Source: Spinacia oleracea (Eukaryota > Streptophyta > Magnoliopsida > Caryophyllales > Amaranthaceae). Taken from it: DNA of 64,000 bases. Numbering within the stretch: the first letter of the stretch is position 1; each line of letters starts with the position of its first letter. The stretch lies in assembly GCF_020520425.1 (NCBI RefSeq), contig NC_079487.1, positions 133,322,385 to 133,386,384 of the forward strand, given 5' to 3'. The notes beneath the pieces are model-generated. The model was not told the DNA's origin. It saw only the letters and a list, made by a program, of their open reading frames with translations, and searched no databases. Below, piece by piece: positions 1 through 9,511 of the stretch. A program made the translations under genes and the position numbers.

Positions 1-626
1 TTTTCTATAAAATTGGACGCATAGAAAACGTTAGACGATTAGAATGCAAGATGACTAGTAGTTCTGTTTCTTGAACTATGTGGACATGGCAATGTCATAA
101 TCATTTGCATAGATACTTACTTTGGGAAGACTAGTATCGGACAAGACCTATGAAACTTTACTGTAAGAGATGAAAATCTGTCATGAGTAAATTTCATTAA
201 ATTATTAGACACTAAATCCTCAATACCTGAGTGATTTGAGATTACTTGTTTGAGAACTGGTTGCTTTGACGTTGACCAACCGTCGCACCGTAAAAGGAGG
301 CTATAAAGGCAACGCTCGGGTAATCACCTATCAAACGAAGTCTAATCTCAAGATCGCAAGATTGGGATTGTCCTCCCATAAATCGGGATGAGATGCTTAA
401 AAGTTGTACAAGGCCACTCGGAGAGCTAGAAACTGTGAAATGCATGGCCGTGCTCGGATGAATCATAGGCTATGATTATCTGTTTATTTGATCAGTTGAA
501 CTCTGAAACCGAGGAACACCTCTGGACGTAATAAGGATGACAACTCTTACCTTATGTTCAAGAGCAAGCATCGAGCGACAAAGGAATTAGGAAATGCACA
601 CTTGTCCCTAAGGACAAGTGGGAGAC

Positions 627-2040
627 TGAAGGAAATAATGCCCTTGGTCCAAGTATGCATTCTATGTTAAGTCTAATAAATGCGGTTCAGTATTAATTAA
701 CAAGTTAATAATTCAGTGAGATCAAGTGAGCTGAATGCCTAGCTAGAGGCCGCTTCAGTTCAAGTGGAATTAATGATATTAATCCACAGCTTACTTTTGA
801 CTGAACCCGTAGGGTCACACAAATAGTACGTAAACGGATCAAGTATTTAATGGCATTAAATACTCCATCTATGAATATTCGGAACCGACGGATCTTGGTT
901 TCAGTGGGAGCTAAGATCGTCACATGCAAGAAATGAATACTCCGGAAACGATGATATTGCCGGAAACGGAAATATGGATCGTATCGGAAATATAAATATT
1001 ATCCAAGTCGTAGATGTTGCCGGAAACGGAAACATGGTACGTATCGGAAAATATTATCGGAAATGGAAATATTGCCAGAATCGGAAATATTGCCGGAAAC
1101 GGAAATATTGTCAGAATCGGAAATATTACCGGGATCGGAAAATAATTCCGGAAACGGAAATATTAAATATTTGTTCGAAACGGAAATTAATTCCGGAATC
1201 GGAAATATTAAATATTGTTCGTATCGGAAATGAATTCCGGAATCGGAAAATTTAATCGGAAGCGCATCGTACGAATAAGCATCGGACGAGGCCTGCCGGA
1301 CAAAGGCCCAGCACGAAGCCAGGCCATCGCACAGCAAGCCAAGCGCGCCGCACAAACAGCCACGCCAGGCCCAGCGCAAGGCCAGGCCCAGCAGGCTGCG
1401 CAGCGCGCACAGCGCGCAAAGCACGCGCAGCGCGCAGCGCGCGCGGGCGCTGCGTGGGCTGCTGCTCGCGCGCACGCATGGGGCCCATCGTGGCAGCCGT
1501 GCGTGTGTGTGCAAGTGTTTGTGTTCGTGCACGTTTCCTAAAACATGCAGAGTTCGGTTAATGATTAAATTCCTAATTCTATTTGATAAAATTAATTAAA
1601 TTAGAGTTCTTGTAGGATTCTAGGTTTAATTAATTTGTATCTGAATAGGATTTCGATTCCCTTTCCATACCCCTATAAATATGAGGCTAGGGCTCACAAT
1701 TTATAACAAGTTTCAAAGTATTCAAAAAGTGAGTTTTTGAGAGAAAATTAAAACACACATCTTGCTCATAAAAGTGCCGAAATTTTCTAGTACCTTAAGG
1801 GCGATTCTAGTTGGTCAATCTTAAGGCGGATCCGGACGTGCTGTGGACTATCTACGGAGGGACGACACTTGGAGTCCTAAAGACTTGTTCTTGTTCGGTT
1901 CGGGCGCAGCTAGGGAGGGCACGCAACAAAGAGTATGCATCTAAATTATGCTATATGATTATGTGTAAATAATATGTTGTCCTGGGTTAATGGTTGTTTC
2001 CGCATGATCTATGTAATGTCATATGTATCATAACCTAACA
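627..2040 (+). repeat. 3' LTR of the retrotransposon, about 1.4 kb
   Basis: The repeat starts TGAAGGAAATAATG just after the purine tract and ends ATAACCTAACA, giving the expected TG...CA ends. It holds a short-unit repeat array (930-1260), a very GC-rich block (1285-1510) and a TATA-like TATAAATAT near 1674-1682, which would be the LTR promoter. The flank after the end starts GAGTT; its partner target-site copy is out of view. Confidence 0.72.
930..1260. repeat. Tandem array of CGGAAAY-type units inside the LTR
   Basis: Words such as CCGGAAACGGAAATATTG and AGAATCGGAAATATT recur at short, uneven spacing, about 20 times over 330 bp. The reading frames seen across it are a by-product of the repeat and not genes. 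Confidence 0.8.
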
Positions 2041-2305
2041 GAGTTTCCGTAATAGCTTACTACGTATATTATAGAAACAATAATACCAAAAAAATTGTGA
2101 TTTTTTTTCCATTTCTAACATATATGTTCTTCAAGTCAGTATTAATATAAATTTTTATCCTTGTCGTAATACATGAAATCATAATTTATTTTTTCATATA
2201 CATTTTTATTATATTAATAGAGGGAAAGAATAAGGGGAAAAAAAATCGAAGAAAACAGATATTTTTAAAGATTCTTCAATTAAAATAGTTTTTTTAAAAA
2301 GGAAA

Positions 2306-2365
2306 ATATACTAAGGACTCACCAGGACGTGACACGTGTCATTCCTGGTGTGTCTTTTAGTATAT
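2306..2365. repeat. 60-bp imperfect palindrome centred on a G-box
   Basis: The left arm ATATACTAAGGACTCACCAGGA pairs, with a few mismatches, with the right arm ending TTTTAGTATAT. The centre reads GACACGTGTC, a G-box core at 2333-2338. It could be the end of a MITE or a small foldback element; no target-site duplication was recognised. Confidence 0.6.
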
Positions 2366-2370
2366 AGTTA

Positions 2371-2415
2371 TAGATGTATAGATGTATAGATAGATGTATA
2401 GATAGATGTATAGAT
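2371..2415. repeat. TAGATGTA microsatellite
   Basis: TAGATGTA and TAGA words are repeated in tandem about six times directly after the palindrome. Confidence 0.8.
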
Positions 2416-2529
2416 TGGTTTTAGTGTGGAACCTCCATTAGGCTTATAAGTGGACCGAACTCTCATCCTCCTTATTGGGTTACTCAAACCTATTTCATAT
2501 TTGTCTGAAATTTAACATAGTATCAGAGC
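2415..2529 (+). mobile_element. LTR fragment with primer-binding site
   Basis: The stretch ends TTTAACA followed by TAGTATCAGAGC, which resembles the initiator-tRNA-Met primer-binding site (TGGTATCAGAGC) downstream of many plant 5' LTRs. The part from TTTTAGTGTG to TTATTGGGTT matches a stretch in the fragment at 3209-3395, so both come from one family. Only scraps remain. Confidence 0.55.
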
Positions 2530-2944
2530 GCAGGTTTGTTGGACTTTCATAACTGAGCATTTCTAAATTTCATGCTTGTTTGATATCGAAGGTGTCAATA
2601 TCGGTTGTTTCCTCTGCTCACCAACCGGACAACCAGCGCATCAGGCTCGGGAACGTCTCTACCTTATATGGCCTATATGGGCCCTTAATTAGTACTCCGG
2701 AATGCATGTCAGGCCAAATCTTAATTTTTAACGAGCAAAATTAAAATGCTTCTAAATTATATTTATGGTACGAATTGTATATTTGCAAAAAGGTTTGAAT
2801 GCAAGCACGGTATGTTATTAATGTTTAAAACATCATACTTGTATATATAGCTATCTTTAGAAAATAGAACATCTAAGCAAAAAGAATAAGTAGTGTATAG
2901 CCAGCTATTGAAAATAGAATATCTAAGCAAATAAAAAGAAGTTC

Positions 2945-3165
2945 CAGGGGGGCCCAAAGAGAATCGATCTTGTGATCTTCACAAATTAACATTCCTACTT
3001 GAACAACTATGCTATAACTAGTTATAGTGGTACAATATATATTTTTATTACTTAATAATAAAAACTGCCAAATATATTGGAACTGGGGGCCTCTTTCTAT
3101 GCGGGGCCTTGGGCGGTTTCCCATCAAAACAGCCCTCGGGCCGGGCCGGGTCTGAGTGAAGATCA
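2945..3165. repeat. Unclassified repeat scrap with G/C-rich ends
   Basis: The stretch runs from CCAGGGGGGCCCAAAG to GGGGCCTTGGGCGG and CCGGGCCGGG, with an AT-rich middle. It looks like transposon debris. No target-site duplication was seen and the family was not recognised. Confidence 0.3.
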
Positions 3166-3208
3166 TACATGTATATTGAGAAGGTAATAGAGCGGTTGAC
3201 TTGCAAAC

Positions 3209-3395
3209 TGTTGAAACTCAATGTTAGCCAAATGTGAGTTGTCCCACGTTAGAGACTGATGAGAGAAAATTTCACATTATAAGTTTGTGGGGTTATTCAC
3301 ACTATTGTCAATTGATTTTAGTGTGCAATCTTCATTGGGCTTATAAATGATCCGAGCCCCCTTCCTCCTTATTGGGTTGCCCAGATCCATTACAA
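3209..3395 (+). mobile_element. Short LTR fragment, same family as 2415-2529
   Basis: It begins TGTTGAAACTCAATG. The part from about 3318 (TTTTAGTGTGCAATC) to 3385 parallels the fragment at 2415-2529, sharing GGCTTATAA and CCTCCTTATTGGGTT. No internal domain is visible. Confidence 0.5.
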
Positions 3396-3440
3396 AGTGA
3401 CCTAGTAAGGATTGAACCCCAACCTTTTGGTTAGAATGTG
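3396..3440 (-). mobile_element. SINE-like scrap (B box only)
   Basis: On the minus strand the stretch reads GGTTGGGGTTCAATCCTTAC, close to a pol III B box (GGTTCRANNCC). No A box or tail can be matched with certainty. Confidence 0.3.
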
Positions 3441-3669
3441 GAATTTTTAAGTTGTTAAAAATATCCTATACACTTGACGACATCGCCGAAATGTTCAGTA
3501 TTGTATTATAATTGCGTAGTGTATAAGGGGTTGTGTTTTTCACAATATTTAAACCAGGACCCGCCACTTATTTCCAAACTTGACCACTTTCTATTTACCA
3601 ATTGAGTTATATATGCGCCGGATAAAATTGTATCGTAATAAATATTATAGACAATACATGTAACAAATG

Positions 3670-3795
3670 AAGTATTGGCCTACTGGTAAAGAAAGATGGC
3701 ATGTGTACGTACAACAAGTCTCAAATTCAAACCCTCACTCCTTTTGTATTTTAAATTACCCTCGTAACTTATTCACACAAAAAACAACAGAGTAT
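3670..3795 (+). mobile_element. Possible degenerate tRNA-derived SINE
   Basis: TTGGCCTACTGGTAAAG resembles an A box and AAATTCAAACCCTC a decayed B box about 50 bp further on. An A-rich stretch ends the block near 3790. No clear target-site duplication was found. Confidence 0.35.
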
Positions 3796-3826
3796 ATGAT
3801 AGATTCGTATTAATAAACAGAGTGTA

Positions 3827-4048
3827 CTCCTTTCGTCCCTATAAAATTGCCCAAAATCATATTTTTCACTTTATTAAGAAAGAAGGCAAAAGAAAAACAA
3901 GTGAGTTGATATTCTTATCTTTTTGCTAATTCAAATAATAAAGTGTGAAATAAAATATGTGAAGATCACATAATATAAATAATATGGGGTAAACTCAAAT
4001 AGACAAACCGAAAAGAAAATTAGGGCAATTTTTTAGAGATGAAGGAAG
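3827..4048. mobile_element. Stowaway-type MITE (Tc1/mariner)
   Basis: The inverted ends are CTCCTTTCGTCCCTATAAAA and, at the right, GAGATGAAGGAAG, with TA on both outer sides (3825-3826 and 4049-4050). At 222 bp with no coding capacity, it fits Stowaway. Confidence 0.75.
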
Positions 4049-4098
4049 TACGGGTTAGTTTCAGGACAGTTACATTCGTACTAGATTAGTACTCCATA

Positions 4099-4357
4099 CT
4101 TCCTCCGTCTTTTAATACTCGCAACGTTTGTTAGTTTCACGCATGCCAATGCACAACTTTGATCATTTATATCTTAAATTCTCTTTATGCAAAAATTATA
4201 AAAAGTTGATATTTTGAAAATACACATTGAAACGAATCTAACAAGATCCCACATGACTATGTTTTATCTTATATTAAAAACACTACGAATAGTCAAAGTA
4301 GATTATATGAATAGTGGCAAAAGTTCAAACGTTGCGAGTATTAAAAGACGGAGGAAG
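4099..4357. mobile_element. Stowaway-type MITE (Tc1/mariner)
   Basis: The terminal inverted repeats are about 33 bp: the left end starts CTTCCTCCGTCTTTTAATAC and the right end is its near-exact complement, ending GACGGAGGAAG. TA flanks both ends. The element is 259 bp, and the good match between the ends suggests it is fairly young. Confidence 0.85.
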
Positions 4358-4943
4358 TATTATTTATAAGCTGAATTTGATTGTTATGGCTTTGAACAAA
4401 TAGTCCTAAGTTTTCTCAAATTTCCGCACGCTTTGTTTGCCGATTATCATCGTTAAATTACACGTAAGAAACATGCCGCCCCCATGCCCGGAAACCTTAA
4501 TAGCACTTCTAGTCTTCTTGGTGGGGCTTAAAAGTTTGAATTTTGGGCATCAAATTGTTTTCATATCATTATGACGATTTATGAACTAAAAGTTGTTTAA
4601 GGAATGAGTCAATGAGAGTTTCAATCTAATTGAAACTAATAACTTAAATCTTCAAGAACGAGAAAACTTTTTCTTGCTTTTTCTCTTGACATCGAAGAAT
4701 GAGAGAACTTAAGGCCATGAATTATTGTAAAGATTAAATTTGATGAAGAGAAGGACAAAACAAAACATAAAAAAAATTATGTACAAGTTATACAACATTA
4801 CTTAAAAAAATAATAAAAATCATGCATCAGCACGGGCATATATGTATCAATTAGCAACATTACTTTGCTTTGCTTATTTACTACTAGTACGTACCTTATT
4901 TTTGTGTGGTGAAAATCTATCCCTCTCCCTCCCTTCTTCGAGA

Positions 4944-5150
4944 TCGGCGAGGCGGCATGCTGTAATGTGTGAGCATACACATCACAGCGCCATTTCGATA
5001 AAAATATGTACCATTTCTTTAAAAATAGTACCATTTCATTAAAAAAAAAAAAAAGCACCGTTTCGTTAAACAGAGTATTATTTCGATAAAAAACATGTAT
5101 CATTTCGTTAAAAATAGTACCATTTCGATTAAAACATGTACCATTTCATT
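4944..5150 (+). repeat. Unclassified dispersed repeat with about 20-bp tandem units (copy A)
   Basis: A head TCGGCGAGGCGG...GTGTGAGCA.ACACATCACA is followed by repeated units like GTACCATTTCGTTAAAAA. The same head and array occur at 24059-24240 in the same orientation. No terminal repeats or target-site duplications are obvious. It may be the end of a Helitron or an unknown non-autonomous element; the class is unproven. Confidence 0.7.
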
Positions 5151-6476
5151 TGAACTTTACTGTTTTGTTATTGTATTTTTTTTTTGATAAACAAATTAAT
5201 TCATTGATAAAAAGTCATACGACATCTACATAAAGATTTAAATCTAACAAATACATAACAATCGAATCAAATAAAAACTTCCTTTCACCATAGCTACGAT
5301 CATAGTATATCAAACATTCTGTATACCCTCTTTTATATCGTGTAATTTACAGCCTTTATTGACGAGGGAGTCTATAGATCTGTTGTAGCCGTGACGAATA
5401 TGATTTCTGGTCGATTCGGCTGATTGTAGCCGTGACTGTTATGTTATTGTAAAAACATTCAGATCGAGTAACAGACTGGGATTTCTATTTCCTCCCCTTC
5501 TTTGGTTGGTTTGTACTTTTTATGTGCCACTAGGTGCGACATGTCATAAGTCTATTCATATGATCCTTCTAGAGCTAATAATTTATTATTATTATTATTA
5601 TTTTTATCATTTCTATTCATGATTCTATCACTCGCAAAACAAGTAACCTTTCTGTTCTTTTTTTTTTTTTTGAATGTCCAAAAACTTTGTTGTTAATATG
5701 GAGCAGAAATAGAGGGAACAATCCTCGTGTACAATCCCTGTGCATATGCTGCGAATTGAAACGCATCTGTCTACAAATCTAACTATCTTGACGACAACAC
5801 ACTAAGCATAGATGGCGATGATCCAACATAATAAACATGTATTTCTCTGTTTAATTAACTTGCGTATTTCCTAGAGTTTATTATGAAAATGTCACCTGCT
5901 CATCTGTATTGCTTATTTGTTGTCTAAAATTATTATAATGACAAATCATTGAGTTAATTGACTTCATATATAATACTCCTTATATATATAAAGTCGTAAA
6001 GATAATTAGGAAAACCAAAACAATATATATTAAAGATGGTTGACCATCTAAGGAATGAATAAAAGGATTTTGTATCACATGAACTGCACATGCAATATCA
6101 GCTTAGGCTTGATAATTAAAATATGGGCCGGACCGGGCTGGATCGCACTGGGCAATGTAATAAAGGTGAATAATCCATTATGTTAGGTTTTTGGCCGATT
6201 TTTAATGTCCACAACCTGCTATTTCGGACCCAAAATAGTAGGATTTTCTGGCCATGCTCAAACCCGCACAAAAAATTGAAATTCGGGCCCAACTTTCTGC
6301 CCAAACCTGGACTTTTTTTGAAACTGGTTAGGCTAGTGGACTGAGCTGTATATGATAGGGTATTCAATATCCGTCGTTCAACCAGTACATGATTCACTGA
6401 GAACTACGGGGTACGCCAATCCAATGACGTCTTAATCTAGTAGATAAAACTGAAAAAATGTGTACAAAAAGTCAAA
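5151..6476. other. Intergenic stretch with decayed repeats, no gene
   Basis: AT-rich. T-runs at 5176-5185 and 5660-5671 precede sequence resembling minus-strand LINE 3' tails (weak). A (TTA)n run lies near 5580-5602. A GC-rich block at 6120-6360 shares CACAACCTGCTATTT..GACCCAAAATAG with the complement of the element in TAR intron 4 (14519-14780), so it is probably a decayed copy. No reading frame worth calling. Confidence 0.6.
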
Positions 6477-6866
6477 AGTTTAAATTCCCTCTCCCCTGTC
6501 TATACTATCTTTGCTCACCTATTTTCCAAGTGATATCCAATAAAATTGGAATGTCGAGCCAATTAAATCTATCACATACAACGACAAAAAGTGAAACTTT
6601 TCAACTTTAATTTTTTACTTTATTCACGGTTTATATTGCATGATTGGGTAAACGACATAAAACATTCTCAGAGTTCAAATTCCCTCTCCCCTGTCTATAC
6701 TGTCTTTGCTCACCTATTTTCCAAGTGATATCCAATAAAATTGGAATGTCGAGCCAATTAAATCTATCACATACAACGACAAAAAGAGAAACTTTTCAAC
6801 TTTAATTTTTTACTTTATTCACGGTTTATATTGTATGATTGAGTAAACGACATAAAACATTCTCAG
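6477..6866. repeat. Exact head-to-tail tandem duplication, 2 x 195 bp
   Basis: Copy 1 is 6477-6671 and copy 2 is 6672-6866. Both run from AGTTYAAATTCCCTCTCCCC to ACATAAAACATTCTCAG without gaps and differ at only about five positions. The near identity points to a recent duplication. It contains no gene. Confidence 0.92.
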
Positions 6867-7549
6867 GAATCTTAATTAACCGTATAATAATGAGTCGTCT
6901 ATACCTATGTCAGACGTTCTTTTTCGAGAGTTTATGTTCAACTCTAGGCAAAAAATAATACTCCGTAATTCACATATTCATTTTTGACTTTAAGGGGAAA
7001 AAAGTTATTCATTGATACTCCGTTAGATAATAGGTTAAAAATTGTACACAATATTTTCATTATATAAAATACTACGTAAGTTTTTTCATCATTCTAATCA
7101 TGTAAAAGTCAACTTAGCAAGCAGTGTAACTATGTTTAAGGGGAATGAATACGAACACAAATGTTGATATGAAAAATGTAGAAAAGTATTCCATTTTTAT
7201 TCTTGTCTAAATCTAATGATGATAAGTTAAAAACAAAATAATTAACCACCAAAAAATCTATGTTTAATCTTTAAATCTTATGTTCTTTGTAATTGAAACA
7301 TGACAAATATGTAGGCAATAAAACTTATATATTCATACAAGTAAAATAATGGAAGTATTTAAACAAACAAGAAAATATTGTGATATTGGTACGACCGTAC
7401 GACAAACAGAAGTATTTCATTTATTCAGAAAAATTCTCCCCTACGAAAATTCTCCCCTATAAAATAAATTCAGATAAGTTCAAAAATCATCCTCATATGT
7501 TACGTAGTACATTCTTACTCCATTAAGGGTGTACATTTTCTATTCACCT

Positions 7550-7765
7550 GATTTTCACTTATGTTTCCTGAACTTATTTTATCTTAACTTATCTGAACTT
7601 TAAAAAACTTATATATATGAACTTATTAGAACTTATCAAAACCTAAGTTAGTTATAAATTGTACTTTGTCAACCCTCATTTTTCCCGAACTTCTCTTAAC
7701 TGAACTTATCTGAACCTTTTTTTTTCTGAAATAATTGAAAATAAGTTGAACACAACAGAGCTTTA
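7550..7765. mobile_element. Degenerate MITE related to the GAACTTATCTGAA family
   Basis: It repeats the words GAACTTAT and TTATCTGAAC and ends AAATAAGTTGAACACAACAGAGC, like the elements at 30960-31168 and 37661-37882. The left terminus is worn and no clean TTA duplication is left. Confidence 0.5.
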
Positions 7766-7852
7766 AAATAATTTTTTCTTCAAAAAATCGAATCTTGTCT
7801 AAATTATTTGTCCTTTTTACCCTTCTCAAGAACAATAAAAGAAATTCTTATT

Positions 7853-8125
7853 CACTACAAGAAAATGTACCATTAACGACGGAAAATCCAGTTGTTAAAT
7901 GTCAATTAATAATCGTTGATTAACGACGGGATTTCCTGTTGCGAACCCGTCATAAAAGGGGGTCGTCATTAATAGAAAATCCATTCGTTAACCGATCGTA
8001 AAAGACATTTACGATGGTTGTTCCCGTCTTTGTTTGGTTGTTAGCCCCGTCGCAAACGCTTTTTACGACGGGAATTTAGACCCATCATTATTAAGTTGTT
8101 ATTAAAGATACTAATTCTTGTAGGG
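7853..8125 (-). mobile_element. CACTA-type MITE, inverted copy
   Basis: It begins CACTACAAGAAAATGTACC and ends ATTCTTGTAGGG. It carries subterminal ACGACGGG/CCCGTCGT words like the copies at 8941-9219 and 11611-11878, but in the opposite orientation and more diverged. The 3-bp target duplication cannot be confirmed. Confidence 0.75.
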
Positions 8126-8551
8126 ACGGATATTACTTACTCATAATTTGTTTTATCCCTTGACTAGTCTGAAATTTTCCTTGCAAGAAATAGTTTTTAA
8201 TATCAATACTAAATTTCACTTACACTTCGTATTAAAATTTTATTTATTAAAACTGATTTTTTTTTTCACGAGTACGTAGTACTTATTAATTTAACTTATT
8301 TTTTCTGAATTAAACTCATTGTTATCAATGACTATTTATTATTTTTACTAAATAATTCTTATTTTCCCTTAATTGGTAATTTTTGTATACACTAATACTT
8401 GTGGCTCTGATTTTGCCAAATAGCCAAAAATCAGTGACCCTTCTGCTTCTTAACGTATTAACTTAATATATTCAATTCACTATCTAGGTAACAAATCATG
8501 CATTTTAGGTATGAAACTTCATTAATTCCCCACCGATCTTTTACACACTAA

Positions 8552-8895
8552 GGCTCCGTTTGATAGCTAGGGCGTAAAACGTTTTTATTGTAAAATGATT
8601 TTCCATGGAAAACACTTTTCAAGGGAAAACACAATTCTAAACTAGTTTTCCTTTGTTTGGTAACTTAAGGAAAATGGGAGAAGATGGTGAAGATTGAGGG
8701 GAAGAAAGGAGAGGGAGGTAAGGAGGAAAGAAGGAAAAGTGGTTTCCCTCCCTTTCAAGTGGAAAAGGGTTTTCCACCTTTGAGGGAGTCATGAAAAATT
8801 ATTTTACATCCCTTATCCAACCAAACAACGTAAAATGATAGAAAAGGGGAAAATCGTTTTCCATGAAAACGTTTTACGCCCTACCAAACGGAGCC
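8552..8895. mobile_element. PIF/Harbinger-type MITE
   Basis: 344 bp with inverted ends GGCTCCGTTTGATAG..GGCGTAAAACG and CGTTTTACGCCCTACC..GGAGCC, flanked by TAA on both sides (8549-8551 and 8896-8898). A 3-bp TWA target duplication fits PIF/Harbinger. A truncated relative sits at 30623-30745. Confidence 0.85.
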
Positions 8896-8940
8896 TAAAA
8901 GTTTCCTAAGAATAATTTGCCAATTTGGCTCTCATAGCAT

Positions 8941-9219
8941 CACTACAAGAATTTGTATATTTAACGACAATCTAATTACGACGGGTTAAAAATCCCGTCG
9001 CAAAAGCCTTTTGCGACGGGGCTAACAACCAAACAATGACGGGAATAACCGTCGCAAATGTCTTTTACGACGGGTTTACGAAGGATTTACGACGGGATTT
9101 CTATTAACGACGGCCCCCTTTTATGACGGGTTCGTGACAGGAAATTCCGTCGTTAATCAACAATTATTGGCCTTTCGCGACGGGATTTCCCGTCGTTAAT
9201 AGTACAATTTCTTGTAGTG
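8941..9219 (+). mobile_element. CACTA-type MITE in the TAR promoter region
   Basis: 279 bp, starting CACTACAAGAATTTG and ending CAATTTCTTGTAGTG, flanked by CAT on both sides (8938-8940 and 9220-9222), the 3-bp duplication expected of CACTA elements. The inside holds several ACGACGGG words in both orientations, including a perfect inverted pair CCCGTCGCAAAAG/CTTTTGCGACGGG. It ends about 290 bp before the start codon of the TAR gene. Confidence 0.9.
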
Positions 9220-9430
9220 CATGTGAGATTCCAAAAAAATATAAAAAAATAAATGATTAATAAATTATATATAAATAGAGGAAAAAACCTTAACTAAAAT
9301 TAATTAAAATTTGAAAAATAGGAAGAAAAAAAGTGTGTAAAATAGCAAAAATAATGTGAGGAGAAGGAGAAATAATTCAAAATCAGTTGGTGATCATTAA
9401 ATATAGGAAAAAAACTGACACCTTTCTCCC

Positions 9431-9438
9431 TATATATT
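9431..9438 (+). promoter_or_regulatory. Probable TATA box of the TAR gene
   Basis: TATATATT follows a CT-rich stretch (CTTTCTCCC) about 80 bp before the start codon at 9512. Transcription would start near 9460-9470. Inferred from position and sequence only. Confidence 0.5.
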
Positions 9439-9511
9439 GGCTCAAGGTAAGGATCGAAGACTCAACTTAAAAACACTTCTTAATAGAGAGAGAAAATTTT
9501 AGAGAGAGAAA

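Larger units (their letters stand above)
1..2040 (+). mobile_element. 3' end of an LTR retrotransposon (probably Copia), cut by the window edge
   Basis: Positions 1-626 carry no credible long reading frame and look like the non-coding 3' internal part of an LTR element. They end in a purine-rich tract (CAAGTGGGAGA, about 615-625) directly before a TG. The tract resembles Copia polypurine tracts, so Copia is inferred. A long terminal repeat follows at 627-2040. The left LTR and the coding part lie outside the window, so neither age nor completeness can be judged. It is treated as a fossil fragment. Confidence 0.75.

Noticed and set aside
974-1541. Overlapping reading frames in the LTR, on both strands
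   Set aside because: They are produced by the CGGAAAY array and the GC-rich block; composition is Ala/Arg/Gln-rich low complexity with no conserved domain.
4798-5103. Reading frame across the TACCATTTCGTTAAAA array
   Set aside because: Repetitive by-product of the dispersed repeat; no homologous protein recognised.
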